From assembly GCA_028679325.1 (NCBI GenBank), contig JAJRBS010000041.1:1-15552 (forward strand): a stretch of DNA of 15,552 nt, written 5' to 3'. The stretch's first letter is position 1, and the number at the start of each line of letters is the position of its first letter. The translations under genes and the position numbers were made by a program. The notes under the pieces are model-generated. The model was given only the letters and a program-made list of their open reading frames with translations, made no database searches and was not told the DNA's origin. Below, in pieces: positions 7,282-14,047 of the stretch. This stretch comes from Methanoregulaceae archaeon. Its GTDB lineage: Archaea; Halobacteriota; Methanomicrobia; Methanomicrobiales; Methanospirillaceae.

Positions 7282-7542
7282 CTACTTCTCCTCCTTGGTC
7301 ATCTCTACTGCCTCACTGGGGCATTCTTCGGCGCACAATCCGCACCCCTTGCAATAGTCGTAATCGGTGACAGGCAGGCCTTCCTCGTCCTCCATGATAC
7401 ATCCCTCGGGGCAGACGGTGGTGCACATACCGCACCGGGTGCACTTTTCATGCACAAACACCGGCCGAAAGACCCTCCATGAACCTGTCTTGTTCTCCCT
7501 CGATCTTCCCGGTCGAGCCGTACAGCCCAGTCCCATGGCCAT
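7282..7542 (-). CDS. porD: Pyruvate:ferredoxin oxidoreductase, delta (ferredoxin) subunit
   Basis: This 86-residue protein carries two [4Fe-4S] motifs: C34-x2-C37-x2-C40-x3-C44-P and C64-x2-C67-x2-C70-x3-C74-P. It transfers electrons between the TPP site and ferredoxin. The N-terminal segment T-G-S-W-R-V-F-R-P-V preceding the clusters is typical of PorD. The start codon shares one base with the porG stop (TGATG). Translation ends on TAG just ahead of porA. Confidence 0.94.
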   Translation of the reverse strand: MAMGLGCTARPGRSRENKTGSWRVFRPVFVHEKCTRCGMCTTVCPEGCIMEDEEGLPVTDYDYCKGCGLCAEECPSEAVEMTKEEK

Positions 7543-8084
7543 CAGGCAGCCCCCTTCACGGCCTGATAGGCTTCCGTCGCCGCCGCTATGTTTTTCCCCG
7601 CAAGATCGCCTGAGAATCTCCTTCGTACGGCATCCTCGAGGGCCTTTAACTGAATCTCACCACTTGCCGCTGCAAAGGCCCCCATGAGGGTAGTATTGGT
7701 GATAGGAAGTCCCAGGTGTTTCAGGGCGATCGACGTTGCATCAAGGGTGATGACTTTCACCCCTTTAGGGAACGGGTAGCTGAGGTCCTTCTCGGTATTG
7801 ATGATGGCGATACCTCCTTCTTTCAGCCCTAAAAAGACGTTGACATCCTTGATCAGGGTGCTGTCCTGGACGATGATGTAGTCGGGTTCGTACACCTGGC
7901 TTCGGAGCCGGATCTTTTTTGTATCAAACCTCACAAAGGCCTGGACCGGAGCCCCACGGCGTTCCACGCCGAAGGCCGGAAAAGCCTGTGCGAACACGCC
8001 GCCCTCAAAGGCGGCCACGGCGATCAGTTCGGCGGCGGTGACCGAACCCTGGCCGCCCCTGCCATGGATACGCAACTCTCTCAA
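7542..8084 (-). CDS. porG: Pyruvate:ferredoxin oxidoreductase, gamma subunit
   Basis: This 180-residue subunit begins R-E-L-R-I-H-G-R-G-G-Q-G-S, the invariant N-terminus of 2-oxoacid:ferredoxin oxidoreductase gamma chains, and has A-F-G-V-E-R-R-G-A-P-V-Q-A-F-V-R in the first third. The only start that fits this N-terminus is a TTG at 8084, a weak initiation codon with only a poor Shine-Dalgarno site (GCTGGGA). It is first in porGDAB. A TATA-like element lies about 35 bases upstream. Confidence 0.92.
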   Translation of the reverse strand: MRELRIHGRGGQGSVTAAELIAVAAFEGGVFAQAFPAFGVERRGAPVQAFVRFDTKKIRLRSQVYEPDYIIVQDSTLIKDVNVFLGLKEGGIAIINTEKDLSYPFPKGVKVITLDATSIALKHLGLPITNTTLMGAFAAASGEIQLKALEDAVRRRFSGDLAGKNIAAATEAYQAVKGAA

Positions 8085-8110
8085 GAAAATCCCAGCTATA
8101 ATTTGTCATG

Positions 8111-8124
8111 ATTAATAATAAAAA
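8111..8124 (-). promoter_or_regulatory. TATA region of the porGDAB operon, also T-rich terminator of the upstream gene
   Basis: On the minus strand the marker-protein stop TAA is followed at once by ATTTTTATTATTAATC. The T tract can end that gene's transcript, and the TTTTTATTATT core lies about 30 bases before the porG TTG. This fits a TATA box and a start site near 8092 with a very short leader. A second AT-rich element (AAATTATAG, near 8097-8105) is too close to the start codon. Confidence 0.5.
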
Positions 8125-8125
8125 T

Positions 8126-8998
8126 TTACATATATACGCCGATGCCGAGAATGTCCCGCCTTCCGGTGAAGACCTCCCTGGCAATACCGGCAAGCCCCCG
8201 GGAAGCACTCCATTCATCATAGACCCGGATCTTTCGGTGAAGGAGGCTTCCGACTTCTCCGGCAATCAGGGGTCCCAGTGAGCCGGCGACGGCAACTTCG
8301 GCGGATGGACAGAGAATGAGGAGGGAGGCGCATTCCATGGCCGAGAAGAGAGCAATGGTCCGCAGCCTCTCTTCTTCCCGAAGTGTATGCCGGACACCGG
8401 CCCTGAGGAAAGCCTCGTTCGCCGAAAGAAGACCTGCATCAATATCCCGGATGGCCTGGACATCAAGGGCACCATGTTCAAGACCGGGTGCGAAGATACA
8501 GGCATCAAGGGCACCGGTTATCTTTCCCCCGGTCACCAGGAGGGTGACGGTATTTGAGGAGACATCAGATACAACGAAGTCGTGACCAAGATCCCGGAAC
8601 ACCTGCCAGACGATCCCGATCTTTTCAGGGCTGGCCTGGTGGGAGTAGGCATGAAATCTCGGATCCGTAGGGGATCGCCTGTGAAGGCCGGGGACAAGGA
8701 CCGCAGGGAGGGCACTCTCGCGGATCTGATCAAAAACCCTCGTTCCACCCCCGATCTTCTTCCCGGCGCCTTCCTGCGAGAGGACTCCCCTGTCTTTCAC
8801 CTTCTCAAGGGCGGTAATACGGCTGATCGCGTCACCCATGGAGTATGTGAGGGCAATTCCTTCGATATCCCGGACAGGCCCCAGCCTCTCCAGGTCCTGC
8901 CACCGGAAATCCCGCGCTTCCATCCGGGTGATCTTGAACTCCTCACATCCATTCGAAAAGCGGATCGAGGTGGTTCCATGGTCGATGCCGATATACAT
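8126..8998 (-). CDS. Methanogenesis marker protein 12-like (ASKHA-fold) protein
   Basis: This 290-residue protein opens Y-I-G-I-D-H-G-T-T-S-I-R-F, a phosphate-1 loop of the actin/hexokinase/Hsp70 ATPase superfamily, and has a second glycine-rich segment V-A-V-A-G-S-L-G-P-L-I-A-G near residue 240. The opening and length match my memory of the methanogen-restricted 'methanogenesis marker 12' family, whose role is unknown. I chose the ATG at 8998 because it places the ASKHA motif at the N-terminus; a GTG at 9049 would add 17 hydrophilic residues. A perfect 7-bp hairpin immediately precedes the chosen ATG. The gene lies upstream of por on the same strand but is probably transcribed separately. 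Confidence 0.78.
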   Translation of the reverse strand: MYIGIDHGTTSIRFSNGCEEFKITRMEARDFRWQDLERLGPVRDIEGIALTYSMGDAISRITALEKVKDRGVLSQEGAGKKIGGGTRVFDQIRESALPAVLVPGLHRRSPTDPRFHAYSHQASPEKIGIVWQVFRDLGHDFVVSDVSSNTVTLLVTGGKITGALDACIFAPGLEHGALDVQAIRDIDAGLLSANEAFLRAGVRHTLREEERLRTIALFSAMECASLLILCPSAEVAVAGSLGPLIAGEVGSLLHRKIRVYDEWSASRGLAGIAREVFTGRRDILGIGVYM

Positions 8999-9015
8999 AC
9001 CAACCTGTGGTTGGT
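8999..9015 (-). promoter_or_regulatory. Hairpin abutting the start codon of the marker 12-like gene
   Basis: In mRNA sense the arms ACCAACC and GGTTGGT form a perfect 7-bp stem with a 3-base ACA loop and end on the base just before the ATG. The 3' arm includes AGGTT, the only purine-rich ribosome-binding candidate. The hairpin could mask the start, or it could be coding if translation starts at the GTG at 9049. Confidence 0.45.
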
Positions 9016-9164
9016 CATGGCTCTTACCCTTTGTTGCACTGAAGGTCACTTTGAGGGTACCCCGGGTCAGGTGACGGGTCCTTTGGGATCAGCAACTCGA
9101 GTGAAAAAAGGTGGAGGCAGCGGACTCTCCCTGACCCCCCAACGGACAAGTAAGAACAGGGATG

Positions 9165-9172
9165 ACTTTAAT
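9165..9172 (+). promoter_or_regulatory. TATA-like box of the epimerase gene
   Basis: ACTTTAAT lies about 35 bases before the ATG at 9203, with GGAGAG (9195-9200) just upstream of the start. The rest of the divergent 9016-9202 intergenic region shows no other clear signal, and no convincing TATA box for the minus-strand gene. Confidence 0.35.
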
Positions 9173-9202
9173 GGGTGAAAAATCCATAGTTCCCGGAGAG
9201 AC

Positions 9203-10144
9203 ATGAGATCGGTTATCACCGGCGGAGCTGGCTTTATCGGTTCCCACCTCGTTGATGCACTCGTCGCAAGAGGCGATGAAGTCACGGTTATCGACAACCT
9301 TGTCACGGGGAGTCTTGGTACCATCAACACCCATGTCATCGATGAGACGGTCAGATTCGTCTGCGAAGACCTCCTCGGGGACGGCTGGCAGGATCTGCTT
9401 GCTGGCCAGGACAGAGTGTATCATCTCGCCGCAGATCCGGACGTCCGGGCCAGTGCCGGCAGCCCTTTCAGGGTTTATCGGGAGAACCTTGCCGCAACTG
9501 AGTGTGTTCTCGAGGCTATGCGCGAGCAGGGGGTTACAGAACTGGTCTTTACCTCGACCTCAACAGTATATGGCGAAGCCTCGGTTATCCCGACTCCTGA
9601 AGATTACTCGCCCATGGAACCGATCTCGATCTACGGGGGAACAAAGCTTGCCTGCGAGGCCATGATCTCTTCGTATGCCCACACCTACGGCATGAAGGCA
9701 TGGGTCTTCCGGTTCGCAAATATCGTTGGCCCCCGGAGCAATCACGGGGTAATTTGGGATTTTGTCCATAAACTAAGGGATAATCCGCAGGAACTCGAGA
9801 TCCTTGGGGACGGGCGACAGATCAAGTCCTATTTCTCGGTGGAGGCCTGCATCGAAGCCTTCCTCTACGCCACAGCCCATGCTCATCAGCCCTTCAATGT
9901 TTTCAATATCGGATCAGAAGACTGGATAGATGTCCGGTCCATTGCCGAAATTGTCATCGGGGAGATGGGACTGTCGGGAATTCCTCTTCGCTATACCGGA
10001 GGAGACCGGGGGTGGAAAGGGGATGTGCCGAAGATGCTCCTCTCCGTTGAGAGACTCAGGGGACTGGGCTGGAGGCCGCTGACGAATTCCGAAGAATCTG
10101 TCCGCAGGGCAGCCCGGGAGCTTGTCCATGAGATCCAGGGATAA
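9203..10144 (+). CDS. NAD-dependent sugar-nucleotide epimerase/dehydratase
   Basis: This 313-residue extended short-chain dehydrogenase has the NAD-binding T-G-G-A-G-F-I-G-S-H (6-15), an acidic residue D31 after the second strand (V-I-D-N), the catalytic S-T-S-T (118-121) and Y144-x3-K148, and a C-terminal sugar-nucleotide-binding half. It resembles UDP-glucose 4-epimerase-type enzymes of archaeal surface glycan synthesis, but the exact substrate cannot be read from sequence. The ATG has GGAGAG two bases upstream. The phosphoglycerate mutase gene follows after 36 bases, probably in the same transcript. Confidence 0.88.
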   Translation: MRSVITGGAGFIGSHLVDALVARGDEVTVIDNLVTGSLGTINTHVIDETVRFVCEDLLGDGWQDLLAGQDRVYHLAADPDVRASAGSPFRVYRENLAATECVLEAMREQGVTELVFTSTSTVYGEASVIPTPEDYSPMEPISIYGGTKLACEAMISSYAHTYGMKAWVFRFANIVGPRSNHGVIWDFVHKLRDNPQELEILGDGRQIKSYFSVEACIEAFLYATAHAHQPFNVFNIGSEDWIDVRSIAEIVIGEMGLSGIPLRYTGGDRGWKGDVPKMLLSVERLRGLGWRPLTNSEESVRRAARELVHEIQG

Positions 10145-10180
10145 GCCCGGGTATCAGCAGGCAAGGGAGGTCAAAATCCC

Positions 10181-11326
10181 ATGAAATATCTGGTTGTCCT
10201 CGGTGATGGGATGGCAGATGAACCGGGCCCGGGAAAAAAGACTCCGCTCGAGATCGCTGATACCCCCTGGATGGACAAGATTGCCAGGGACGGCGCCATG
10301 GGGATGGTACGGACAATCCCGGAGGGGTGTGAGGCAGGAAGCGATATTGCAAACCTCGGTATTCTCGGTTATGACCCCCGTCGCTATTATACCGGGAGAG
10401 GCCCCCTTGAAGCGGCGAGCCGTGGCATCTCCCTGGCCCCGTCCGATATCGCGTACCGGTGCAACCTGGTAACGGTGAATGCGGGGATCATGGCGGATTT
10501 CTCCGCCGGTCATATCAGCAGCAGCGAGGGAGAGCAACTCATCGAGTCTCTTGAGGGATCTCTACCGGGGATCCGCTTCTATCCCGGGATCAGTTACAGG
10601 AACCTCCTTGTCGTCCACGATGGTAGCGGTGCGGTCACCTTTCCGCCCCACGATATTGTCGGGAGAGAGATCGCTCCATACCTGCCAGAAGGAAGTGACG
10701 CCGCCATCCTGCGGGCGGGCATGGAAAAAAGCAGGGCGGTATTTGCTGATCATCCGGTTAACAGGGCCCGCGTTGCCGGGGGGAAAATCCCGGCAAGCCA
10801 GGTATGGCCCTGGAGCGGGGGAAAATATCCCTCTCTCCCCTGCTTTTCGGACATGTATGGTCTGGCCGGCGGCGTCATCTCAGCCGTTGACCTTCTTGCC
10901 GGAATAGCCCGCTGCGCAGGGATGGAAGTCATAACCGTCCCGGGGGCAACCGGGTATCTCGATACGGATTACCAGGCCAAGGCCCGGTACGCTGTCAGGG
11001 CACTGGAACGCCTCGACTTCCTGTACCTGCATGTTGAGGCTCCCGACGAGGCAGGGCATCTTGGGGATGCCGATGAGAAGGTGGCGGCGATCGAAGGCGT
11101 GGACGGGATGATAGGTACGATCATGCAGGAATTTTCAGGCACTATCGCTGTACTCCCGGATCATCCTACCCCTCTGCGCTTAAAGACCCATACTGCCGAC
11201 CCGGTCCCCTTCGCGATCCTCGGAAAGGGGAAGGATGGCACCCGATCCTTCTCTGAGCGGGAGGGGATGAAGGGGAAGTATGGCACTATCGAGGCCACTG
11301 AATTCCTCCCGCTCCTCTTCTCCTGA
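10181..11326 (+). CDS. apgM: 2,3-bisphosphoglycerate-independent phosphoglycerate mutase (archaeal type)
   Basis: This 381-residue enzyme of the alkaline phosphatase superfamily interconverts 3- and 2-phosphoglycerate. Metal and catalytic residues are visible: D9 in V-L-G-D-G-M-A-D, the phosphoserine nucleophile S54 in E-A-G-S-D-I-A-N-L-G, D289 and H293 in E-A-P-D-E-A-G-H, D327-H328 in L-P-D-H-P-T-P, and H337. A strong GGGAGGT (10165-10171) lies nine bases before the ATG. In a methanogen the enzyme serves gluconeogenesis downstream of the Por-made pyruvate. Confidence 0.95.
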   Translation: MKYLVVLGDGMADEPGPGKKTPLEIADTPWMDKIARDGAMGMVRTIPEGCEAGSDIANLGILGYDPRRYYTGRGPLEAASRGISLAPSDIAYRCNLVTVNAGIMADFSAGHISSSEGEQLIESLEGSLPGIRFYPGISYRNLLVVHDGSGAVTFPPHDIVGREIAPYLPEGSDAAILRAGMEKSRAVFADHPVNRARVAGGKIPASQVWPWSGGKYPSLPCFSDMYGLAGGVISAVDLLAGIARCAGMEVITVPGATGYLDTDYQAKARYAVRALERLDFLYLHVEAPDEAGHLGDADEKVAAIEGVDGMIGTIMQEFSGTIAVLPDHPTPLRLKTHTADPVPFAILGKGKDGTRSFSEREGMKGKYGTIEATEFLPLLFS

Positions 11327-11348
11327 TCCGACGGAGGAAACGGCATCA

Positions 11349-11360
11349 TAAACCATATCA
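11349..11360 (+). promoter_or_regulatory. TATA-like box of the zinc-ribbon protein / cdc6 operon
   Basis: TAAACCATATCA is centred about 29 bases before the ATG at 11384, and no Shine-Dalgarno site precedes that ATG. In-frame stop TGA at 11378-11380 excludes upstream starts. Together this suggests a leaderless mRNA. Confidence 0.4.
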
Positions 11361-11383
11361 GAGCCGGGAACATACCATGATGC

Positions 11384-11857
11384 ATGGGCGCCCGCAGGAA
11401 TCTCACTATCGGGGTCACCATCAACCTCGAGCACTACGAGAACCTCCGGTTGGAGGTGAACGGGGAGGCGGAATCGGTAGCCGAGGCAGACGACCTCATC
11501 CGTTTCCTCGATGAGATCCTCGGGAAGTTCGGCCAAAAGGACCCTGCAACTAAGGAGCGGGTGGACAGTTACCGGAGAAGGGTACTACCCCGCATCCCTC
11601 CTGACGGGACAATGAGCGAGCCGGTCAATCTTTCACCTGTTGAACGACGACCGGAGAAGACAGATGCCTGTGCACCGACCAGCCCTGTCACGGAGCCCGT
11701 GACATCGGCGCCGTCTCCCGGGGGTTCGTTGCGGGATGCATCTTCTCTCAGCTGCGAGAACTGCGGCGGAGGGGTCAGTACCGCAGAACAGAAGATGAGC
11801 CAGCTTTTCACAGGAAAGACCCTGTGCAGGGGCTGCATAAAAAAAGTCCAGGGATGA
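11384..11857 (+). CDS. Uncharacterised protein with C-terminal zinc ribbon, partner of cdc6
   Basis: I do not recognise this 157-residue protein as a named family. Residues 6-68 look like a compact alpha/beta domain (a strand L-T-I-G-V-T-I-N-L, then Y-E-N-L-R-L-E-V, then a helix D-D-L-I-R-F-L-D-E-I-L and a basic Y-R-R-R-V). Residues 70-120 are a Pro/Ser/Thr-rich linker of low complexity. Residues 124-151 carry C-x2-C and C-x2-C (C124, C127, C148, C151), a small treble-clef or zinc-ribbon pattern like those ending several phage and archaeal DNA-metabolism proteins. The stop is one base before the GTG and seven before the ATG of orc1/cdc6, so the two are almost certainly co-translated. A replication- or DNA-linked role is inferred only from that. 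Confidence 0.8.
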   Translation: MGARRNLTIGVTINLEHYENLRLEVNGEAESVAEADDLIRFLDEILGKFGQKDPATKERVDSYRRRVLPRIPPDGTMSEPVNLSPVERRPEKTDACAPTSPVTEPVTSAPSPGGSLRDASSLSCENCGGGVSTAEQKMSQLFTGKTLCRGCIKKVQG

Positions 11858-11864
11858 TGTGGAG

Positions 11865-12995
11865 ATGAAAAAGAACCTGCTCATGTGGGATGAGTCCCTC
11901 TTCCGTGATCCCGAGGTCTTTGAGATAGATCATGTCCCTGAACAGTTCAACCACAGGGAATCCCAGATGCGGGAACTGGCTTTCCAGGTCCAGCCCGGCC
12001 TCCGAGGCGGTCGCCCTCTGAACAGCGTCTGCCGCGGTCTGCCGGGGACCGGAAAAACTACCAGCGTCCGGAAGCTCTTCGGGGAGATCGAAGAGTCTAC
12101 CCGGAAACTTGTGCCGATCTACATCAACTGCCAGATCGATAACACCAAATTCGCCATATTTTCCCAGATTTACCGGAAGCTCTCAGGCCACCTCCCCCCT
12201 GCCTCCGGCACCTCGTTCAAGCAGGTCTTCGATGCCATCGCCCGGCTTCTCCAGAAGGAGGCAGCGGTGCTGCTGGTGGCCCTCGATGACGCTAACTATC
12301 TCCTCTATGAAAACGAGATGAACCGGGTCCTGTATTCCCTGCTTCGGTCCTATGAAGCCTACCCTGGGACAAGGATTGGTGTCATCGTTATCATCAGCGA
12401 CATGGATGTCGACTTGTCCCGCGAGGTCGATGCCCGGGTCTCATCGGTGTTTCGCCCCCTGGAGATATATTTCCCGCCGTATGGCGAGGATGAGATCAAA
12501 GAGATCCTCTCCGAGCGTGTAAAGCAGGGAATGTTCCCGGGCGTGCTCTCCGAGGAGATGTTCGACCTCGTGGTAGAGCAGACTCAGAAATCCGGCGATC
12601 TCAGGGTGGGAATTGACCTGATAAAGAGGGCCGGTCTTCACGCAGAGCATCGGGCGAGCAGGGCTATCACTTCAGACGACGTGTGCAAGGCTTATGATTT
12701 CTCCAAGTACCTGCACCTGTCTTCGTCGGTCAGGTCCCTGAAAAACGAAGAGAAGGCGGTACTCAGGGACATAGCCCGCCAGAGTCTGGCTGAAGGTGAC
12801 ATGAACGCCGGAGAGATCTACAAAGCGGTGAAAGCCGGCATGCCGATCGGATACACCCGCTTCTATGAGATCGTCAAAAAACTCGATGCCATGCGTCTGG
12901 TCGACCTCCAGTACCGGGAAGGGAAGGGACGGACGCGGGTGATCAGCCTTCGCTACGATCCCGAAAAAATTATCGAATATATCGGGGAAGGATAA
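11865..12995 (+). CDS. cdc6: Orc1/Cdc6-type replication initiation protein
   Basis: This 376-residue AAA+ initiator binds origin DNA and helps load MCM. It has Walker A G-L-P-G-T-G-K-T-T (58-66), Walker B L-L-V-A-L-D-D (136-142), a sensor-1 region I-I-S-D-M (176-180), a likely arginine finger in V-D-A-R (188-191), sensor 2 G-D-L-R-V-G-I-D-L-I-K-R-A-G (244-257), and a C-terminal winged helix (about 285-376). The Walker B acidic pair is D-D instead of the usual D-E. I favour the ATG at 11865 because homologues begin near K-K-N-L-L-M-W-D; a GTG at 11859 would add two residues. It follows the zinc-ribbon gene in one operon. No origin-like repeats are visible next to it. Confidence 0.93.
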   Translation: MKKNLLMWDESLFRDPEVFEIDHVPEQFNHRESQMRELAFQVQPGLRGGRPLNSVCRGLPGTGKTTSVRKLFGEIEESTRKLVPIYINCQIDNTKFAIFSQIYRKLSGHLPPASGTSFKQVFDAIARLLQKEAAVLLVALDDANYLLYENEMNRVLYSLLRSYEAYPGTRIGVIVIISDMDVDLSREVDARVSSVFRPLEIYFPPYGEDEIKEILSERVKQGMFPGVLSEEMFDLVVEQTQKSGDLRVGIDLIKRAGLHAEHRASRAITSDDVCKAYDFSKYLHLSSSVRSLKNEEKAVLRDIARQSLAEGDMNAGEIYKAVKAGMPIGYTRFYEIVKKLDAMRLVDLQYREGKGRTRVISLRYDPEKIIEYIGEG

Positions 12996-13015
12996 GCGGG
13001 AATTCGATCTATTTG

Positions 13016-13063
13016 ACAAATCTTATCTCTTCATCCACCATGTTTTATTGGTAAAACGGGGGT
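13016..13063 (+). promoter_or_regulatory. Promoter and leader elements of mch
   Basis: An AT-rich CAAATCTTATCTC (13016-13028) could be a TATA box starting transcription near 13048-13052. TTTTATTG (13043-13050) could instead give a leaderless mRNA starting near 13070. The second element lies inside a perfect inverted repeat, GTTTTA (13042-13047) and TAAAAC (13052-13057) with a 4-base spacer TTGG, which directly abuts the ribosome-binding site GGGGGT (13058-13063). Confidence 0.45.
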
Positions 13064-13070
13064 ATTCCAC

Positions 13071-14018
13071 GTGCTCAGTGTGAATGAATTAGCTCTTGAA
13101 ATTTTCGAAAATCTGGCAGAATATGCTGAGGAATTCAATGCTGCCTATCATGAACTGGACAACGGTGCCAGGATCGTAGACTGCGGGGTCAGTGTACGGG
13201 GAGGGTACGCAGCGGGGAGAGCATTTACCGAGATCTGCATGGGTGGACTCGGGGAGGTCAATTTTCGGACGGGACACATAAAGGATTTCCCGATTCCGTT
13301 TATCGATGTGTTTACCGATTTCCCCTCCGTCTCCTGTCTGGGGGCCCAGAAGGCGGGGTGGACTATCAAACATAATAACTATTTTGCCATGGGGAGCGGA
13401 CCTGCACGGGCTCTCGCCCTCAAGCCGAAACATACCTATGAAGTCATCGAATACGAAGACGATTTCGATTCAGCGATCATCGCCCTCGAGAGCGACCATC
13501 TCCCCAATGGCGGCGTCATGGAAAAGATTGCGGAAGACTGCCAGGTCGATGTCGCAAATATTTGCGCCGTTGTTGCACCGACTGCATCCCTCGTGGGATC
13601 GATCCAGGTGGCCGGCAGGTGCGTCGAGACCGCTATCTACAAATTAAACGAGCTCGGGTTTGATACGAAAAAGATCATCTCGGGGTTCGGGACGGCGCCG
13701 GTCCCTCCGGTTAAGAAAGATGCAACCCGGGCTATGGGCACCACGAACGACGCCACAATCTACCATGGACGGATCGTGTTGACGATGAAGGCCCCGGAGA
13801 TCAAGGAATACCTTGACAGGATACCGAGTAACAAGTCCAAAGGATATGGAAAGCCGTTCTATGAGATCTTCAAGGAAGCTGGCTTTGATTTCTACAAGAT
13901 CGATACATCGCTCTTCTCGCCCGCAGAAGTTGTCATCAATGAACTAACCGAAGGAGCTGTTTACCATGTCGGGCGCGTTAACCCCGATGTGACCCTGAAA
14001 TCGTTTGGCTTCACCTGA
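13071..14018 (+). CDS. mch: Methenyl-tetrahydromethanopterin cyclohydrolase
   Basis: This 315-residue cytosolic enzyme of the CO2-reduction pathway interconverts N5-formyl- and N5,N10-methenyl-tetrahydromethanopterin. Family segments are L-S-V-N-E at the start, N-G-A-R-I-V-D-C-G-V (31-40), N-N-Y-F-A-M-G-S-G-P-A-R-A-L (about 102-115), Y-E-D-D-F (about 127-131), V-A-P-T-A-S-L-V-G-S-I-Q-V-A-G-R and G-T-T-N-D-A-T-I-Y. These are diagnostic of Mch. It starts with GTG at 13071 with GGGGGT seven bases upstream; a GTG at 13080 is less likely because the L-S-V-N start is conserved. The gene supports assignment to a methanogen. Confidence 0.97.
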   Translation: MLSVNELALEIFENLAEYAEEFNAAYHELDNGARIVDCGVSVRGGYAAGRAFTEICMGGLGEVNFRTGHIKDFPIPFIDVFTDFPSVSCLGAQKAGWTIKHNNYFAMGSGPARALALKPKHTYEVIEYEDDFDSAIIALESDHLPNGGVMEKIAEDCQVDVANICAVVAPTASLVGSIQVAGRCVETAIYKLNELGFDTKKIISGFGTAPVPPVKKDATRAMGTTNDATIYHGRIVLTMKAPEIKEYLDRIPSNKSKGYGKPFYEIFKEAGFDFYKIDTSLFSPAEVVINELTEGAVYHVGRVNPDVTLKSFGFT

Positions 14019-14025
14019 AAAGGGT

Positions 14026-14042
14026 CCATCTTCTTTTTCTTC
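14026..14042 (+). terminator. T-rich terminator after mch
   Basis: A pyrimidine-rich tract (CATCTTCTTTTTCTTCG) begins eight bases after the mch stop and could end the mch transcript. It also occupies the place where a ribosome-binding site for the next gene would be expected. Confidence 0.4.
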
Positions 14043-14047
14043 GCGAC

